Source: JAWXBG01 sp044375415
GTDB taxonomy: Bacteria; Bacteroidota; Bacteroidia; Flavobacteriales_D; Sanyastnellaceae
Direction: 5' to 3'
Assembly (NCBI GenBank): GCA_044375415.1
Contig: JBILMS010000001.1
Coordinates: forward strand, 215,019-279,018
DNA: 64,000 bases
Shown: in pieces, positions 46,582 to 53,910 of the stretch
Numbering within the stretch: the stretch's first letter is position 1
Layout: each line of letters opens with the position of its first letter
Program-made: the position numbers and the translations under genes
Notes under the pieces: model-generated
Seen by the model: only the letters and a program-made list of their open reading frames with translations
The model's database searches: none
What the model was told of the DNA's origin: nothing

Positions 46582-47280
46582 TCAGGACATTCCGAGGGTT
46601 TTACGAATGCGTTCGAATTCAAACGCGGTTTGCTTTATTTCCATCAGGTCATCCATATCCATTGAACCCAAGTGAGCCTTTTCCGTTTCATATTGAAAAG
46701 ATTTTCTAAGGGTAAAATGTTTTTCAAGGTAGGTTGCTCCGTGCGCTGAAGCAAAGAGAGCACCTGCGTTTCCGAGGGTATGATCACTTATTCCCTTAAA
46801 CGGTGATTTCGAAAAATCCGGCATCTGAAATTCATCCGTACGAGTTGGGTATTTCATCACACAAAACAAGTAGACGGCACTTGGATGGATTTCTATTTCT
46901 TCGATAGGTGTATCACTAGGCACAGAAACGAAAGTAGGTTTGTTTGACGACATGATACGAGCCACAAGCTCCGGCATCTCCTTGTGCATTCTGGCGGCCA
47001 CCTTTAAATAAGGCAGGTCCAAATCGAGACACCAGTCGAGACGTTCCTCCGTAAATGGTGTACCAAATAGAGGCATGTTCAGGGTGTTGGCATAATCGCG
47101 CAGACGTTTCAATCCGGCTTTATTCAGTTCCAAATAGGCGCGTTCGGCACCAAACTGTGTGGCGGTATATAGTTGAACTTTCACAGCATCGGCACCGGCC
47201 ATTTTGCTCTGAAGAATCATCTGTTCGGCAACTTCGAGGCTACCACCGTGCTGAGGAAAAATTTCTGATATTACAAACAT
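46582..47280 (-). CDS. Short NeuB/PseI-like sugar-acid synthase
   Basis: 232 residues against about 340-350 for sialic, legionaminic or pseudaminic acid synthases. The TIM-barrel is recognisable: 'HGGSLEVAEQMILQSKMAGA', 'ADAVKVQLYTA', 'GISDHTLGNAGALFASAHGA' and 'EKHFTL'. The C-terminal SAF (antifreeze-like) domain is missing, and the PDH motif that normally follows the barrel His is replaced by YETEKAH. It may be a reduced enzyme using another acceptor, or an inactive remnant. No NeuA or NeuC partner lies in the window. Confidence 0.8.
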   Translation of the reverse strand: MFVISEIFPQHGGSLEVAEQMILQSKMAGADAVKVQLYTATQFGAERAYLELNKAGLKRLRDYANTLNMPLFGTPFTEERLDWCLDLDLPYLKVAARMHKEMPELVARIMSSNKPTFVSVPSDTPIEEIEIHPSAVYLFCVMKYPTRTDEFQMPDFSKSPFKGISDHTLGNAGALFASAHGATYLEKHFTLRKSFQYETEKAHLGSMDMDDLMEIKQTAFEFERIRKTLGMS

Positions 47281-47377
47281 GATTAAACAATTAGAGAGTG
47301 CGAATTTACGCGCCCTCTAACCTCCAACCCAATGCAACGCGCTTCGGTTACGCGACATTAAGCTAATTAATTGACTA

Positions 47378-48556
47378 CTAATATGTAGCAATACTTTGAT
47401 CTATCTCTTTAGCGAAGGCCAGGATACCTCCTTTCAGATTTACGAGATTATTATAGCCGTGAAATTCCTGTAATTCACGAATTGCCTTCGCACTTCTGAT
47501 TCCACTTCGGCAGTGAACCACCACTTTTCTTTCTCTGGAAATGGCAGCCACTTGCGACGAAATTTGAGCGAGTGGAATAAGTTCACCCTTAAGATTTGCT
47601 ATCTCATATTCGTACGGTTCCCTTACGTCGATTAATTGAAAATCCTTGTCGTTATCCATCCATTCCCGCAGTTGGAAAACATCAATTTCCTCCACCTCAT
47701 CCGACTTTTTAGTAGAGTCGGCTTCAGTAGAAACTCCACAGAATTGAACATAGTCGATGAGTCCTTTCTGGGTTGGATTATCTCCATTTAGAGGATTTGA
47801 TGGATTTCGTTTGATTTTAAGAATTCTCGTTTCAAACGAGGCCGCATCAAAGATGAAAAACCTTCCGTTCATGGGTTCACCCACTCCTGAAACAACCTTT
47901 ATTACTTCATTAGCCTGAAGCGAACCTAAAATTCCGGGAAGCACCCCGATTACACCACCTTCGGCACAACTGGGAACCAGTCCCGGAGGTGGAGGCAGTG
48001 GAAACATGTCGCGGTAATTAGGTCCGACTACACCATTTGCATCGGTATAATTGAAGACCGAAAGCTGGCCTTCAAATCGAAATATGGAAGCATAAACATT
48101 CACTTTATTCAACAGGACACATGCGTCATTGACGAGGTATCTGGTGGGGAAATTGTCCGTTCCGTCGGCAACCACATCATAATCTTTAATTATATCCAAT
48201 GCGTTTTCCGATGTAATTCTCGTTTTATGCGCAATGAAATTCACATTCGGGTTCAAGCCTTTTAATCGGTCAATGGCGGCATCTACTTTATGTTTTCCCA
48301 CATCACTTACCGTGAATAAAACTTGGCGCTGCAAATTGCTTTGGTCTACGGTATCAAAATCGACTAAACCAATGTTACCTATACCGGCAGCCGTTAAATA
48401 CAATAGCAGCGGACTACCTAAGCCACCTGTTCCGATTACTAAGACACGTGCCGCTTTCAGTTTTCTTTGACCTTCAATATTAAATTCCGGGATGATCAGG
48501 TGTCGGCTGTATCGCTCCAGTTCTTCTTTGCTAAATTTAATTTCACTCATAGTCAT
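47378..48556 (-). CDS. MoeZ/MoeB-like adenylyl- and sulfurtransferase (ThiF-rhodanese)
   Basis: 392 residues. E1-like ThiF domain (about 1-255) with GTGGLG at 42-47 and the catalytic-region cysteine C197 in 'VPSCAEGGVIG'. The zinc CxxC pairs of MoeB are absent, as in MoeZ. A rhodanese domain follows (about 295-392) with active cysteine C349 (VVHCRSGIRS). It should adenylate the C-terminal glycine of the sulfur carrier encoded directly upstream and convert it to a thiocarboxylate. Last gene of the cysteine operon. Confidence 0.92.
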   Translation of the reverse strand: MTMSEIKFSKEELERYSRHLIIPEFNIEGQRKLKAARVLVIGTGGLGSPLLLYLTAAGIGNIGLVDFDTVDQSNLQRQVLFTVSDVGKHKVDAAIDRLKGLNPNVNFIAHKTRITSENALDIIKDYDVVADGTDNFPTRYLVNDACVLLNKVNVYASIFRFEGQLSVFNYTDANGVVGPNYRDMFPLPPPPGLVPSCAEGGVIGVLPGILGSLQANEVIKVVSGVGEPMNGRFFIFDAASFETRILKIKRNPSNPLNGDNPTQKGLIDYVQFCGVSTEADSTKKSDEVEEIDVFQLREWMDNDKDFQLIDVREPYEYEIANLKGELIPLAQISSQVAAISRERKVVVHCRSGIRSAKAIRELQEFHGYNNLVNLKGGILAFAKEIDQSIATY

Positions 48557-48562
48557 TTCATT

Positions 48563-48859
48563 TTAGAAAATAAAATTTACATCGTCACAACCTCCTGCAA
48601 TAGCGGGGACGATGCTAATTACACTATTGCTATCTATTTGAGTTGTGTCTAATGCTTCCGCACTCACATCTTCATCTCCAAGAAATATACGAACAAAGGG
48701 ACGAACCTTTTCGTTTTCGTCGAGCAAATGTTTTTTGATCTCCGGCTGTTTATTCACAAGTTCGAGGATCGCAGTAGTGATAGTGTTTCCTTCGACTATA
48801 ACGGACGACTGATCCGATGTGAATTTTCTGAGCGGAGTAGGAACGATAATTTTAGCCAT
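48563..48859 (-). CDS. CysO-like ubiquitin-fold sulfur carrier (MoaD/ThiS family)
   Basis: 98 residues, beta-grasp fold. The family end 'VISIVPAIAGG' matches mycobacterial CysO, but eight more residues (CDDVNFIF, 91-98) follow the Gly-Gly at 89-90. The thiocarboxylate can only form on a free C-terminal glycine, so the tail must be removed first. The JAMM protease encoded 29 bases upstream is the likely trimming enzyme. This would parallel QbsE/QbsD of thioquinolobactin synthesis, where a two-residue Cys-Phe tail after Gly-Gly is removed. Confidence 0.9.
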   Translation of the reverse strand: MAKIIVPTPLRKFTSDQSSVIVEGNTITTAILELVNKQPEIKKHLLDENEKVRPFVRIFLGDEDVSAEALDTTQIDSNSVISIVPAIAGGCDDVNFIF

Positions 48860-48888
48860 GATTCATTAAGTTGATTTTATACGATTTT

Positions 48889-49323
48889 TTAAATGATTTC
48901 TTCTTCTTCAAATTGTTCCGATTCATTGAGTCTCCAAGAGCGAATAACTTGTTCTTGATCCGGAAAAACAGAAGTGATGATGTACGAGAAAAATGGAACG
49001 GCTGCGATTCTATCGTGTTCACTTGGTACTGCCGGATGCAAAGGATGTGAATGATACACCCCGAGTAATTGAAATCCATTTTCGTCCGCAAAACGTTCGG
49101 CTCGCATGTAATCGACGGGTTCTATTTCGAAGCGTCTTCTCTTGTCGCCTTGCTTATGGTTGATGACTGTCTGTGCCACTGTTATGTAACGAATACCACT
49201 TGTTTCATGTCCGAATAAAAATCCGCAACATTCGTCCGGAAAAATTTCCAGCGCATCGCGTTCAATGATTGAGCGTGCTTGCGATTCGATATTCAGGACA
49301 TGTTTTAGTTTTCGATTTTCCAT
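48889..49323 (-). CDS. mec: JAMM/MPN+ metalloprotease (Mec-like)
   Basis: 144 residues from ATG 49323, four bases after cysM; an in-frame start further upstream would lie inside cysM. The zinc site is complete: E31, H91, H93 and D104 in 'HSHPLHPAVPSEHD', the JAMM pattern H-x-H-P-x6-S-x2-D. In Mycobacterium tuberculosis Mec+ releases cysteine from the CysO-Cys adduct. Here it may also cut the tail of the carrier precursor. It ends in an acidic tail. Confidence 0.9.
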   Translation of the reverse strand: MENRKLKHVLNIESQARSIIERDALEIFPDECCGFLFGHETSGIRYITVAQTVINHKQGDKRRRFEIEPVDYMRAERFADENGFQLLGVYHSHPLHPAVPSEHDRIAAVPFFSYIITSVFPDQEQVIRSWRLNESEQFEEEEII

Positions 49324-49327
49324 TACT

Positions 49328-50263
49328 TTAAAGAGTCGGTGAGAAAGATTTATTTTGATCTGCCAGCACTGTAACAACAACACCGCTTTCAATGCTATTT
49401 GCGATTTCGATGGCAGCAATCAAATTTGCAGCACCCGAAGGAGTAATTAGTAATCCCTCGAGTTCAGCAGCCAGAGGGATAAGTTCCATGGCCTTTTGAG
49501 TTGAAATCCACAATTCCCTGTCGGCTAAATTGGAATTATAAATACCCGGTACCTTGGCCGTTTCCAGATGCTTCCAACCTTCCAGTCCATGCATTGGAGT
49601 ATCCGGTTGACAAGAGATAACTTGTATTTCCGATTTAAATTCTTTGAGGCCGATAGCAGTTCCCGTAAAAGTTCCGGTGGTACCAAGTCCACAAACAAAG
49701 TGCGTGACTTCTTCATTTGTTTGGTTCCATATTTCTGCGGCAGTTCCGAGAACATGCGCTTTCCAATTATTCGCGTTGTTGTATTGATCGGCATAGTAAT
49801 ATAATCCGGGGTTTTTGGAATTGATTTGAGCTGCCTCCCATTGAGCTCCGTCTGTACCTTCAAGCCGACTCGTAAAGACGAGTTCTACTCCGAGTTGCTG
49901 CAAAGCATGACGCTTGTATTCGGATATATTTTCAGGTACACACAATGTCAAGGGTATACCTGCGACAGCACAAAACACTGCGTATGCAACGGCTGTATTG
50001 CCACTACTTGCATCAAGAAGCCGCATTTCCGATTTTAATTCACCCGATTCGATGGCCCTTCTAATGATGTTATAAGCTGCTCTAGCTTTCACACTTCCAC
50101 CGAATTGTTGCCATTCCAGTTTTGCATAAATCTCCACGCCCGGTTTCGAAAATAACCTCCGAATTGGAAAAAGTGGAGTACTACCCACAAGGTGCTCGAG
50201 TTCAAGAATTCGCTGGTAGGCATCCCAACGCGTGTGTGAATGTGTGATGGTTTGGAGAGTCAT
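49328..50263 (-). CDS. cysM: PLP-dependent cysteine synthase, CysM-like
   Basis: 311 residues, fold type II PLP enzyme. PLP lysine K59 in 'FGGSVKARAAY', phosphate-binding 'LDASSGNTAVAYAV' and the Gly-rich 'GLGTTGTFTG'. With the CysO-like and Mec genes immediately downstream, it most likely joins carrier thiocarboxylate to an activated serine, as M. tuberculosis CysM does with O-phosphoserine. The serine donor cannot be read here. First structural gene of the operon, placed behind two attenuators. Confidence 0.92.
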   Translation of the reverse strand: MTLQTITHSHTRWDAYQRILELEHLVGSTPLFPIRRLFSKPGVEIYAKLEWQQFGGSVKARAAYNIIRRAIESGELKSEMRLLDASSGNTAVAYAVFCAVAGIPLTLCVPENISEYKRHALQQLGVELVFTSRLEGTDGAQWEAAQINSKNPGLYYYADQYNNANNWKAHVLGTAAEIWNQTNEEVTHFVCGLGTTGTFTGTAIGLKEFKSEIQVISCQPDTPMHGLEGWKHLETAKVPGIYNSNLADRELWISTQKAMELIPLAAELEGLLITPSGAANLIAAIEIANSIESGVVVTVLADQNKSFSPTL

Positions 50264-50305
50264 ACTTTCTATTTTTTTTAGTAGTGTTTATTCCTTTTAC
50301 ATTTT

Positions 50306-50344
50306 AAAAAAAAAGTCCTTCCCGGTTTGAATCAGGAAGGACTT
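50306..50344 (-). terminator. Attenuator terminator 2 (proximal to cysM)
   Basis: Minus strand AAGTCCTTCC / GGAAGGACTT, 10 bp with a 12-base loop, running directly into nine or more T (50314-50306). It lies 26 bases after the stop of leader peptide 2 and about 45 bases before the cysM start. Confidence 0.92.
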
Positions 50345-50400
50345 AAATCCATAGGTGGAGAACTCATGAACTACCCACCTCTTCCCGATCGAAAGAGTTC
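50334..50400 (-). promoter_or_regulatory. Alternative (antiterminator) structure of leader 2
   Basis: Right after the last Cys codon the transcript can form CTCTT/AAGAG (50397-50379). If a ribosome stalled on the Cys codons blocks this, the continuous strand GGGAAGAGGTGG (50386-50375) can pair with CCACCT (50358-50353) and with CTTCCT (50339-50334). The latter is part of the 5' arm of terminator 2. The two states exclude each other. Pairing was worked out by eye. Confidence 0.6.
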
Positions 50401-50448
50401 GCAACAACAGCAACAACAATTTGCAACCAAGAGCGATGTGTATTTCAT
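50371..50448 (-). CDS. Cysteine leader peptide 2 (25 aa, Cys6)
   Basis: ATG at 50448, stop TAG at 50371-50373. 25 residues beginning MKYTSLLVAN, then six consecutive cysteines at residues 11-16 (codons TGT TGT TGC TGT TGT TGC, 50401-50418), then ELFRSGRGG. It is too short and too odd in composition to be an ordinary protein. It is followed by a terminator with a competing antiterminator, the layout of trp- or his-type leader peptides. It should measure Cys-tRNA charging. Confidence 0.85.
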   Translation of the reverse strand: MKYTSLLVANCCCCCCELFRSGRGG

Positions 50449-50482
50449 TTTTTTACTTTAAAACAATTATTAACCAAAACTA

Positions 50483-50510
50483 AAGCCCCCCGGTTGTTTC
50501 CGGAGGGCTT
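50483..50510 (-). terminator. Attenuator terminator 1 (promoter-proximal)
   Basis: Minus strand AAGCCCTCCGG / CCGGGGGGCTT, 11 bp with one G-U pair and a 6-base loop, then TAGTTTT. The T-tract is interrupted, so some readthrough is expected. It lies 36 bases after the stop of leader peptide 1. Confidence 0.85.
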
Positions 50511-50546
50511 CATTATTTTCAGATCAGAATCTGTAAATGCAGCTAT

Positions 50547-50603
50547 CTACCGGTCCCCGAGGGTCGGACAACAACAACAGCAAGTACAAGTAATTCTGCT
50601 CAT
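50547..50603 (-). CDS. Cysteine leader peptide 1 (18 aa, Cys-Thr-Cys5)
   Basis: ATG at 50603, stop TAG at 50547-50549; product MSRITCTCCCCCPTLGDR. Six of 18 residues are cysteine. After the Cys codons the RNA can form CCGA/TCGG (50567-50557). The segment CGGGG (50559-50555) can instead pair with CTCCG in the arm of terminator 1 (one G-U pair), a weaker version of the switch seen at leader 2. The gene begins about 15 bases after the predicted transcription start. Confidence 0.83.
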   Translation of the reverse strand: MSRITCTCCCCCPTLGDR

Positions 50604-50621
50604 TTTTTCTAATTATGAATA

Positions 50622-50651
50622 CAAATATAGAGATTAGTCGAATACAAACAA
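50622..50651 (-). promoter_or_regulatory. Promoter of the cysteine operon
   Basis: Minus strand TTG (50651-50649), 19 bases, TATATTTG (50629-50622): an exact Bacteroidota consensus. The transcript should start near 50618, just before leader peptide 1. Confidence 0.8.
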
Positions 50652-50755
50652 GTTTTTATCGAACTTTTTTACCCCTTTTTTCCCTTGAGCGACTTTTCTT
50701 GTATTCACGCTAGTTCAAAGCGCTGATCTTTGTAAAAAGTAAACACCCATTTACC

Positions 50756-51424
50756 ATGCCGGATTACCCGACTGTACCCTATTTCCCCGCTCTTTTTAGT
50801 GAAGAAGAAATGTTCGATAGGTTGCGACACCTTTCGGATCACATGAAAAAAAGAAGAACCGTCAGAGAATTTTCGGATCGACCTGTATCATTGGACCTTT
50901 TGAAAACGATCATAGAGTTGGCGGGCACTGCACCCAGTGGAGCCAATAAGCAACCCTGGACCTTCTGTTTGGTCACAAATCCCGAGTTGAAGAAGTCGAT
51001 TCGAATAGCGGCCGAAGAAGAGGAGAAGCTAAACTATCAAGGAAGAATGAGTGAAGAATGGATCCGTGATTTGGCTCACCTCGGCACCGATGAGTTCAAA
51101 CCATTTTTGGAAACGGCGCCGGCACTGATTGTGGTGTTTCGCAGGTCGTTTGAATTTGAAGATGGGGGTAAAAAACACCAGAATTACTACGTGAGTGAAA
51201 GTGTGGGATTGGCTTCCGGTTTTTTAATTCAAGCCATTCACTACTGCGGATTGGCATGTTTGACGCATACTCCCAGTCCAATGAACTTTTTAGAGAAAAT
51301 TTTGGAAAGACCCTCAAATGAGAAAGCATTTTTGCTTATCCCTGTCGGGTATCCTACGGAAAAAACCCGTGTGCCGGATATTCCACGCAAAAAACTGACA
51401 GAAATATGCGTGGAGTATCCTTGA
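50756..51424 (+). CDS. Nitroreductase-family flavoprotein, iodotyrosine-deiodinase-like
   Basis: 222 residues. FMN-binding start 'KKRRTVREFSDRPVSLDLL', then 'GTAPSGANKQPWTFCLVTN', the lid-like 'EEEEKLNYQGRMSEEWIRDL', and 'GLACLTHTPSPMNFLEKIL' with 'IPVGYPTEKTRVPDI'. The block order and the Glu-Tyr-rich lid match the IYD subfamily rather than classic nitroreductases. Bacterial members reduce halogenated tyrosine or related aromatics, so this is a family-level call. It is divergent from the cysteine operon. Confidence 0.85.
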   Translation: MPDYPTVPYFPALFSEEEMFDRLRHLSDHMKKRRTVREFSDRPVSLDLLKTIIELAGTAPSGANKQPWTFCLVTNPELKKSIRIAAEEEEKLNYQGRMSEEWIRDLAHLGTDEFKPFLETAPALIVVFRRSFEFEDGGKKHQNYYVSESVGLASGFLIQAIHYCGLACLTHTPSPMNFLEKILERPSNEKAFLLIPVGYPTEKTRVPDIPRKKLTEICVEYP

Positions 51425-51541
51425 AAATTAAAAAAAGCGATGGAAAGAACCGGAAAAAATAGTTTTTGAAAGCGCATTTCGCTGATCCTGAGCGTAAAAA
51501 AAAGTGTATTTCGTTCAAATTAAATGAATTAAAAAAAAGAT

Positions 51542-51569
51542 GTTGCCACCAAGAATTGGATTACTTTTG
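51542..51569 (+). promoter_or_regulatory. Promoter of acpP
   Basis: TTG (51542-51544), 17 bases, TACTTTTG (51562-51569). The predicted start near 51573 gives a leader of about 30 bases. Confidence 0.75.
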
Positions 51570-51603
51570 GCCCGCATTTTTTCAAACAAAAAACCTCTAA
51601 GAA

Positions 51604-51840
51604 ATGTCTGACATAGCAAAGAAAGTAACGGCCATTATTGTTGATAAACTCGGCGTTGATGAAAACGAAGTTACACGCGAAGCGAGCTTCACCAATGACC
51701 TTGGGGCTGACTCTCTTGACACCGTAGAACTTATTATGGAATTCGAAAAGGAGTTCAACATAGCCATTCCTGACGATCAGGCTGAAAAGATCAGCACTGT
51801 TGGCCAGGCAGTAGATTATATTGAGGCAAACGCCAAGTAA
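51604..51840 (+). CDS. acpP: Acyl carrier protein
   Basis: 78 residues, acidic, with the phosphopantetheine serine in 'DLGADSLDTVELIM'. It carries growing acyl chains in type II fatty-acid synthesis. It is followed by fabF and rnc in the usual order. Confidence 0.97.
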   Translation: MSDIAKKVTAIIVDKLGVDENEVTREASFTNDLGADSLDTVELIMEFEKEFNIAIPDDQAEKISTVGQAVDYIEANAK

Positions 51841-51901
51841 GTGTTGGCAGTATCAAAGAATTTACTTTCTTTGACCATACTTTATTCCTGATTCATACCT
51901 T

Positions 51902-53149
51902 ATGGAGCTTAAACGGGTTGTAGTTACCGGTCTTGGTGCGCTCACACCTCTGGGCAATAACATTTCAGATTACTGGGATGGCCTTAAAAAAGGGGTTAGT
52001 GGCGCTAATCTCATTACCCGCTTTGACGCTTCGAAGTTCAAGACGCGTTTTGCATGTGAGCTAAAAGGGTTCAATGTGGAAGATCATCTGGACCGCAAGG
52101 AAGCCAGAAAGATGGATCCTTATACCCACTATGCTTTAGTTGCTGTTCGCGAAGCTCTTGGCGATTCCGGTCTCGACCTTGAAAAGGTTGACAAAGATCG
52201 CGTAGGGGTTATTTGGGGTTCAGGAATTGGTGGGCTTCTCACTTTCCAGGAGGAAGTGATGAACTTCACTCGTGGAGATGGTACCCCTCGATTTAATCCA
52301 TTCTTTATTCCAAAGATGATTGCGGATATAGCTTCGGGCCATATTTCTATCAATTTTGGATTCAGGGGACCGAATTACACCACAGTATCTGCCTGTGCCT
52401 CTTCTACCAACGCACTCATCGATGCCTTCACCTATATTCGACTAGGAAAGGCCGATATGATGGTAAGCGGAGGATCTGAGGCGGCCGTTACTGAAGCCGG
52501 CGTTGGCGGATTTAATGCCTGTAAAGCCCTCTCCGAAAACAACGAAAATTACCTAACTGCATCTCGTCCATTCGATTCGACCCGCGATGGTTTTGTCTTG
52601 GGAGAAGGTGCAGGTTGCATATTGCTTGAAGAATATGAGCATGCAAAAGCACGTGGAGCCAAAATCTACTGTGAAATAGTAGGTGGAGGAATGAGTGCGG
52701 ATGCATATCACATTACAGCTCCACACCCTGAAGGTATTGGTGCAAAAAATGTCATGCTCAATGCTCTCTCGGATGCAGGATTAAAACCGACGGATATCGA
52801 TTACATCAATGTTCACGGAACATCTACGCCTTTGGGGGATGTTCAGGAAGCCAAAGCCATTCAAAATGTATTTGGAGAACATGCGTACAATCTCAATGTT
52901 TCGTCGACCAAATCTATGACAGGTCACCTTCTAGGTGCGGCCGGAGCGATTGAAGCCATCGCAGCTATTTTAGCTGTGGTTCACGACATCATACCACCTA
53001 CGATCAATTTTGTGCATTCAGATCCTGACTTGGATCCCAAGTTGAACTTTACTTTCAACAAAGCACAAGAAAGAGTAGTGAACTGTGCAATGTCCAACAC
53101 CTTTGGTTTTGGTGGTCACAATACATCTGCCATTTTCAGGAAGATCTAA
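51902..53149 (+). CDS. fabF: Beta-ketoacyl-ACP synthase II
   Basis: 415 residues, thiolase fold. The Cys-His-His triad is visible in 'TVSACASSTNALIDAF' (Cys), 'NVHGTSTPLGD' (His) and 'STKSMTGHLLGAAGAIEA' (His). It condenses malonyl-ACP with acyl-ACP in chain elongation. It lies 61 bases after acpP, and its stop overlaps the rnc start by one base (TAATG). Confidence 0.97.
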   Translation: MELKRVVVTGLGALTPLGNNISDYWDGLKKGVSGANLITRFDASKFKTRFACELKGFNVEDHLDRKEARKMDPYTHYALVAVREALGDSGLDLEKVDKDRVGVIWGSGIGGLLTFQEEVMNFTRGDGTPRFNPFFIPKMIADIASGHISINFGFRGPNYTTVSACASSTNALIDAFTYIRLGKADMMVSGGSEAAVTEAGVGGFNACKALSENNENYLTASRPFDSTRDGFVLGEGAGCILLEEYEHAKARGAKIYCEIVGGGMSADAYHITAPHPEGIGAKNVMLNALSDAGLKPTDIDYINVHGTSTPLGDVQEAKAIQNVFGEHAYNLNVSSTKSMTGHLLGAAGAIEAIAAILAVVHDIIPPTINFVHSDPDLDPKLNFTFNKAQERVVNCAMSNTFGFGGHNTSAIFRKI

Positions 53150-53877
53150 TGCCGTGGAACTTTACGTTCTTCAGAAGAAAGTACCCACCCGATAAAGAAA
53201 CACAACTCTTTATCAAAAAGGCTTTCGGATATACACCGAAGGATACAAGCCTTTATCTGCAAGCGCTCCGTCATAGCAGCGCCGCGACCAATATAAAACC
53301 CGGTTTAAAAAACAGCAACGAACGACTCGAGTTTTTGGGAGATGCTGTGTTGGATTCGATCATTGCACATTACCTGTACAACAAATTTCTAACCTTGCCG
53401 GAGGGAGAACTCACAAAGATGAAATCGAAAGTGGTTCGTCGTGAGAATTTGAATGCTATAGGTTATGCTTTGGGAGTAGAAGAACAACTTGACTTGAAAT
53501 TGGGGAATCAAGAAATGCATGACAGCATCGTCGGGAATGCTCTCGAAGCACTAATTGGTGCTCTTTACCTCGATAAGGGATTTGATTCAACACGCGAGAT
53601 TATCATTCGCATTCTGAAAAGTCGCGGGCTGGATAATATTGTTCACGATGATGTCGACTACAAAAGCAAGTTGCACGAATGGTCTCAGAAATACAAACGC
53701 ACACTTGAGTATAAAGTGATCGAACACAAAAATGAAAACGGCAGTAGCTTTTATAAGGTAGCTTTGCTGGTGGATGAACGTGAGCACGGAACAGGCATCG
53801 GCAACAGCAAGAAATCCGCAGAACAGAATGCTGCGAGGATGGCGAGCGAGAATCTTCATATTCGATCCAAGAAATAA
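53149..53877 (+). CDS. rnc: Ribonuclease III
   Basis: 242 residues. The catalytic signature 'ERLEFLGDAVLDSIIAHYLY' and a second acidic cluster 'VGNALEALIGALYLDKG' form the nuclease domain (about 1-160). A C-terminal dsRNA-binding domain ends 'GNSKKSAEQNAARMASENL'. It processes rRNA precursors and other double-stranded RNA. Start coupled to fabF by TAATG. Confidence 0.96.
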   Translation: MPWNFTFFRRKYPPDKETQLFIKKAFGYTPKDTSLYLQALRHSSAATNIKPGLKNSNERLEFLGDAVLDSIIAHYLYNKFLTLPEGELTKMKSKVVRRENLNAIGYALGVEEQLDLKLGNQEMHDSIVGNALEALIGALYLDKGFDSTREIIIRILKSRGLDNIVHDDVDYKSKLHEWSQKYKRTLEYKVIEHKNENGSSFYKVALLVDEREHGTGIGNSKKSAEQNAARMASENLHIRSKK

Positions 53878-53910
53878 ATAGGACATACATTCCATATAAA
53901 ACACAATCAC

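Noticed and set aside
50371..50590. On the plus strand the CAACAACAG/ACAACAACAG tracts look like a microsatellite or a CRISPR-like pair of repeats
   Set aside because: The tracts are the complement of TGT/TGC codons in two minus-strand leader peptides with proper starts and stops. The spacing and the flanking terminators explain them.
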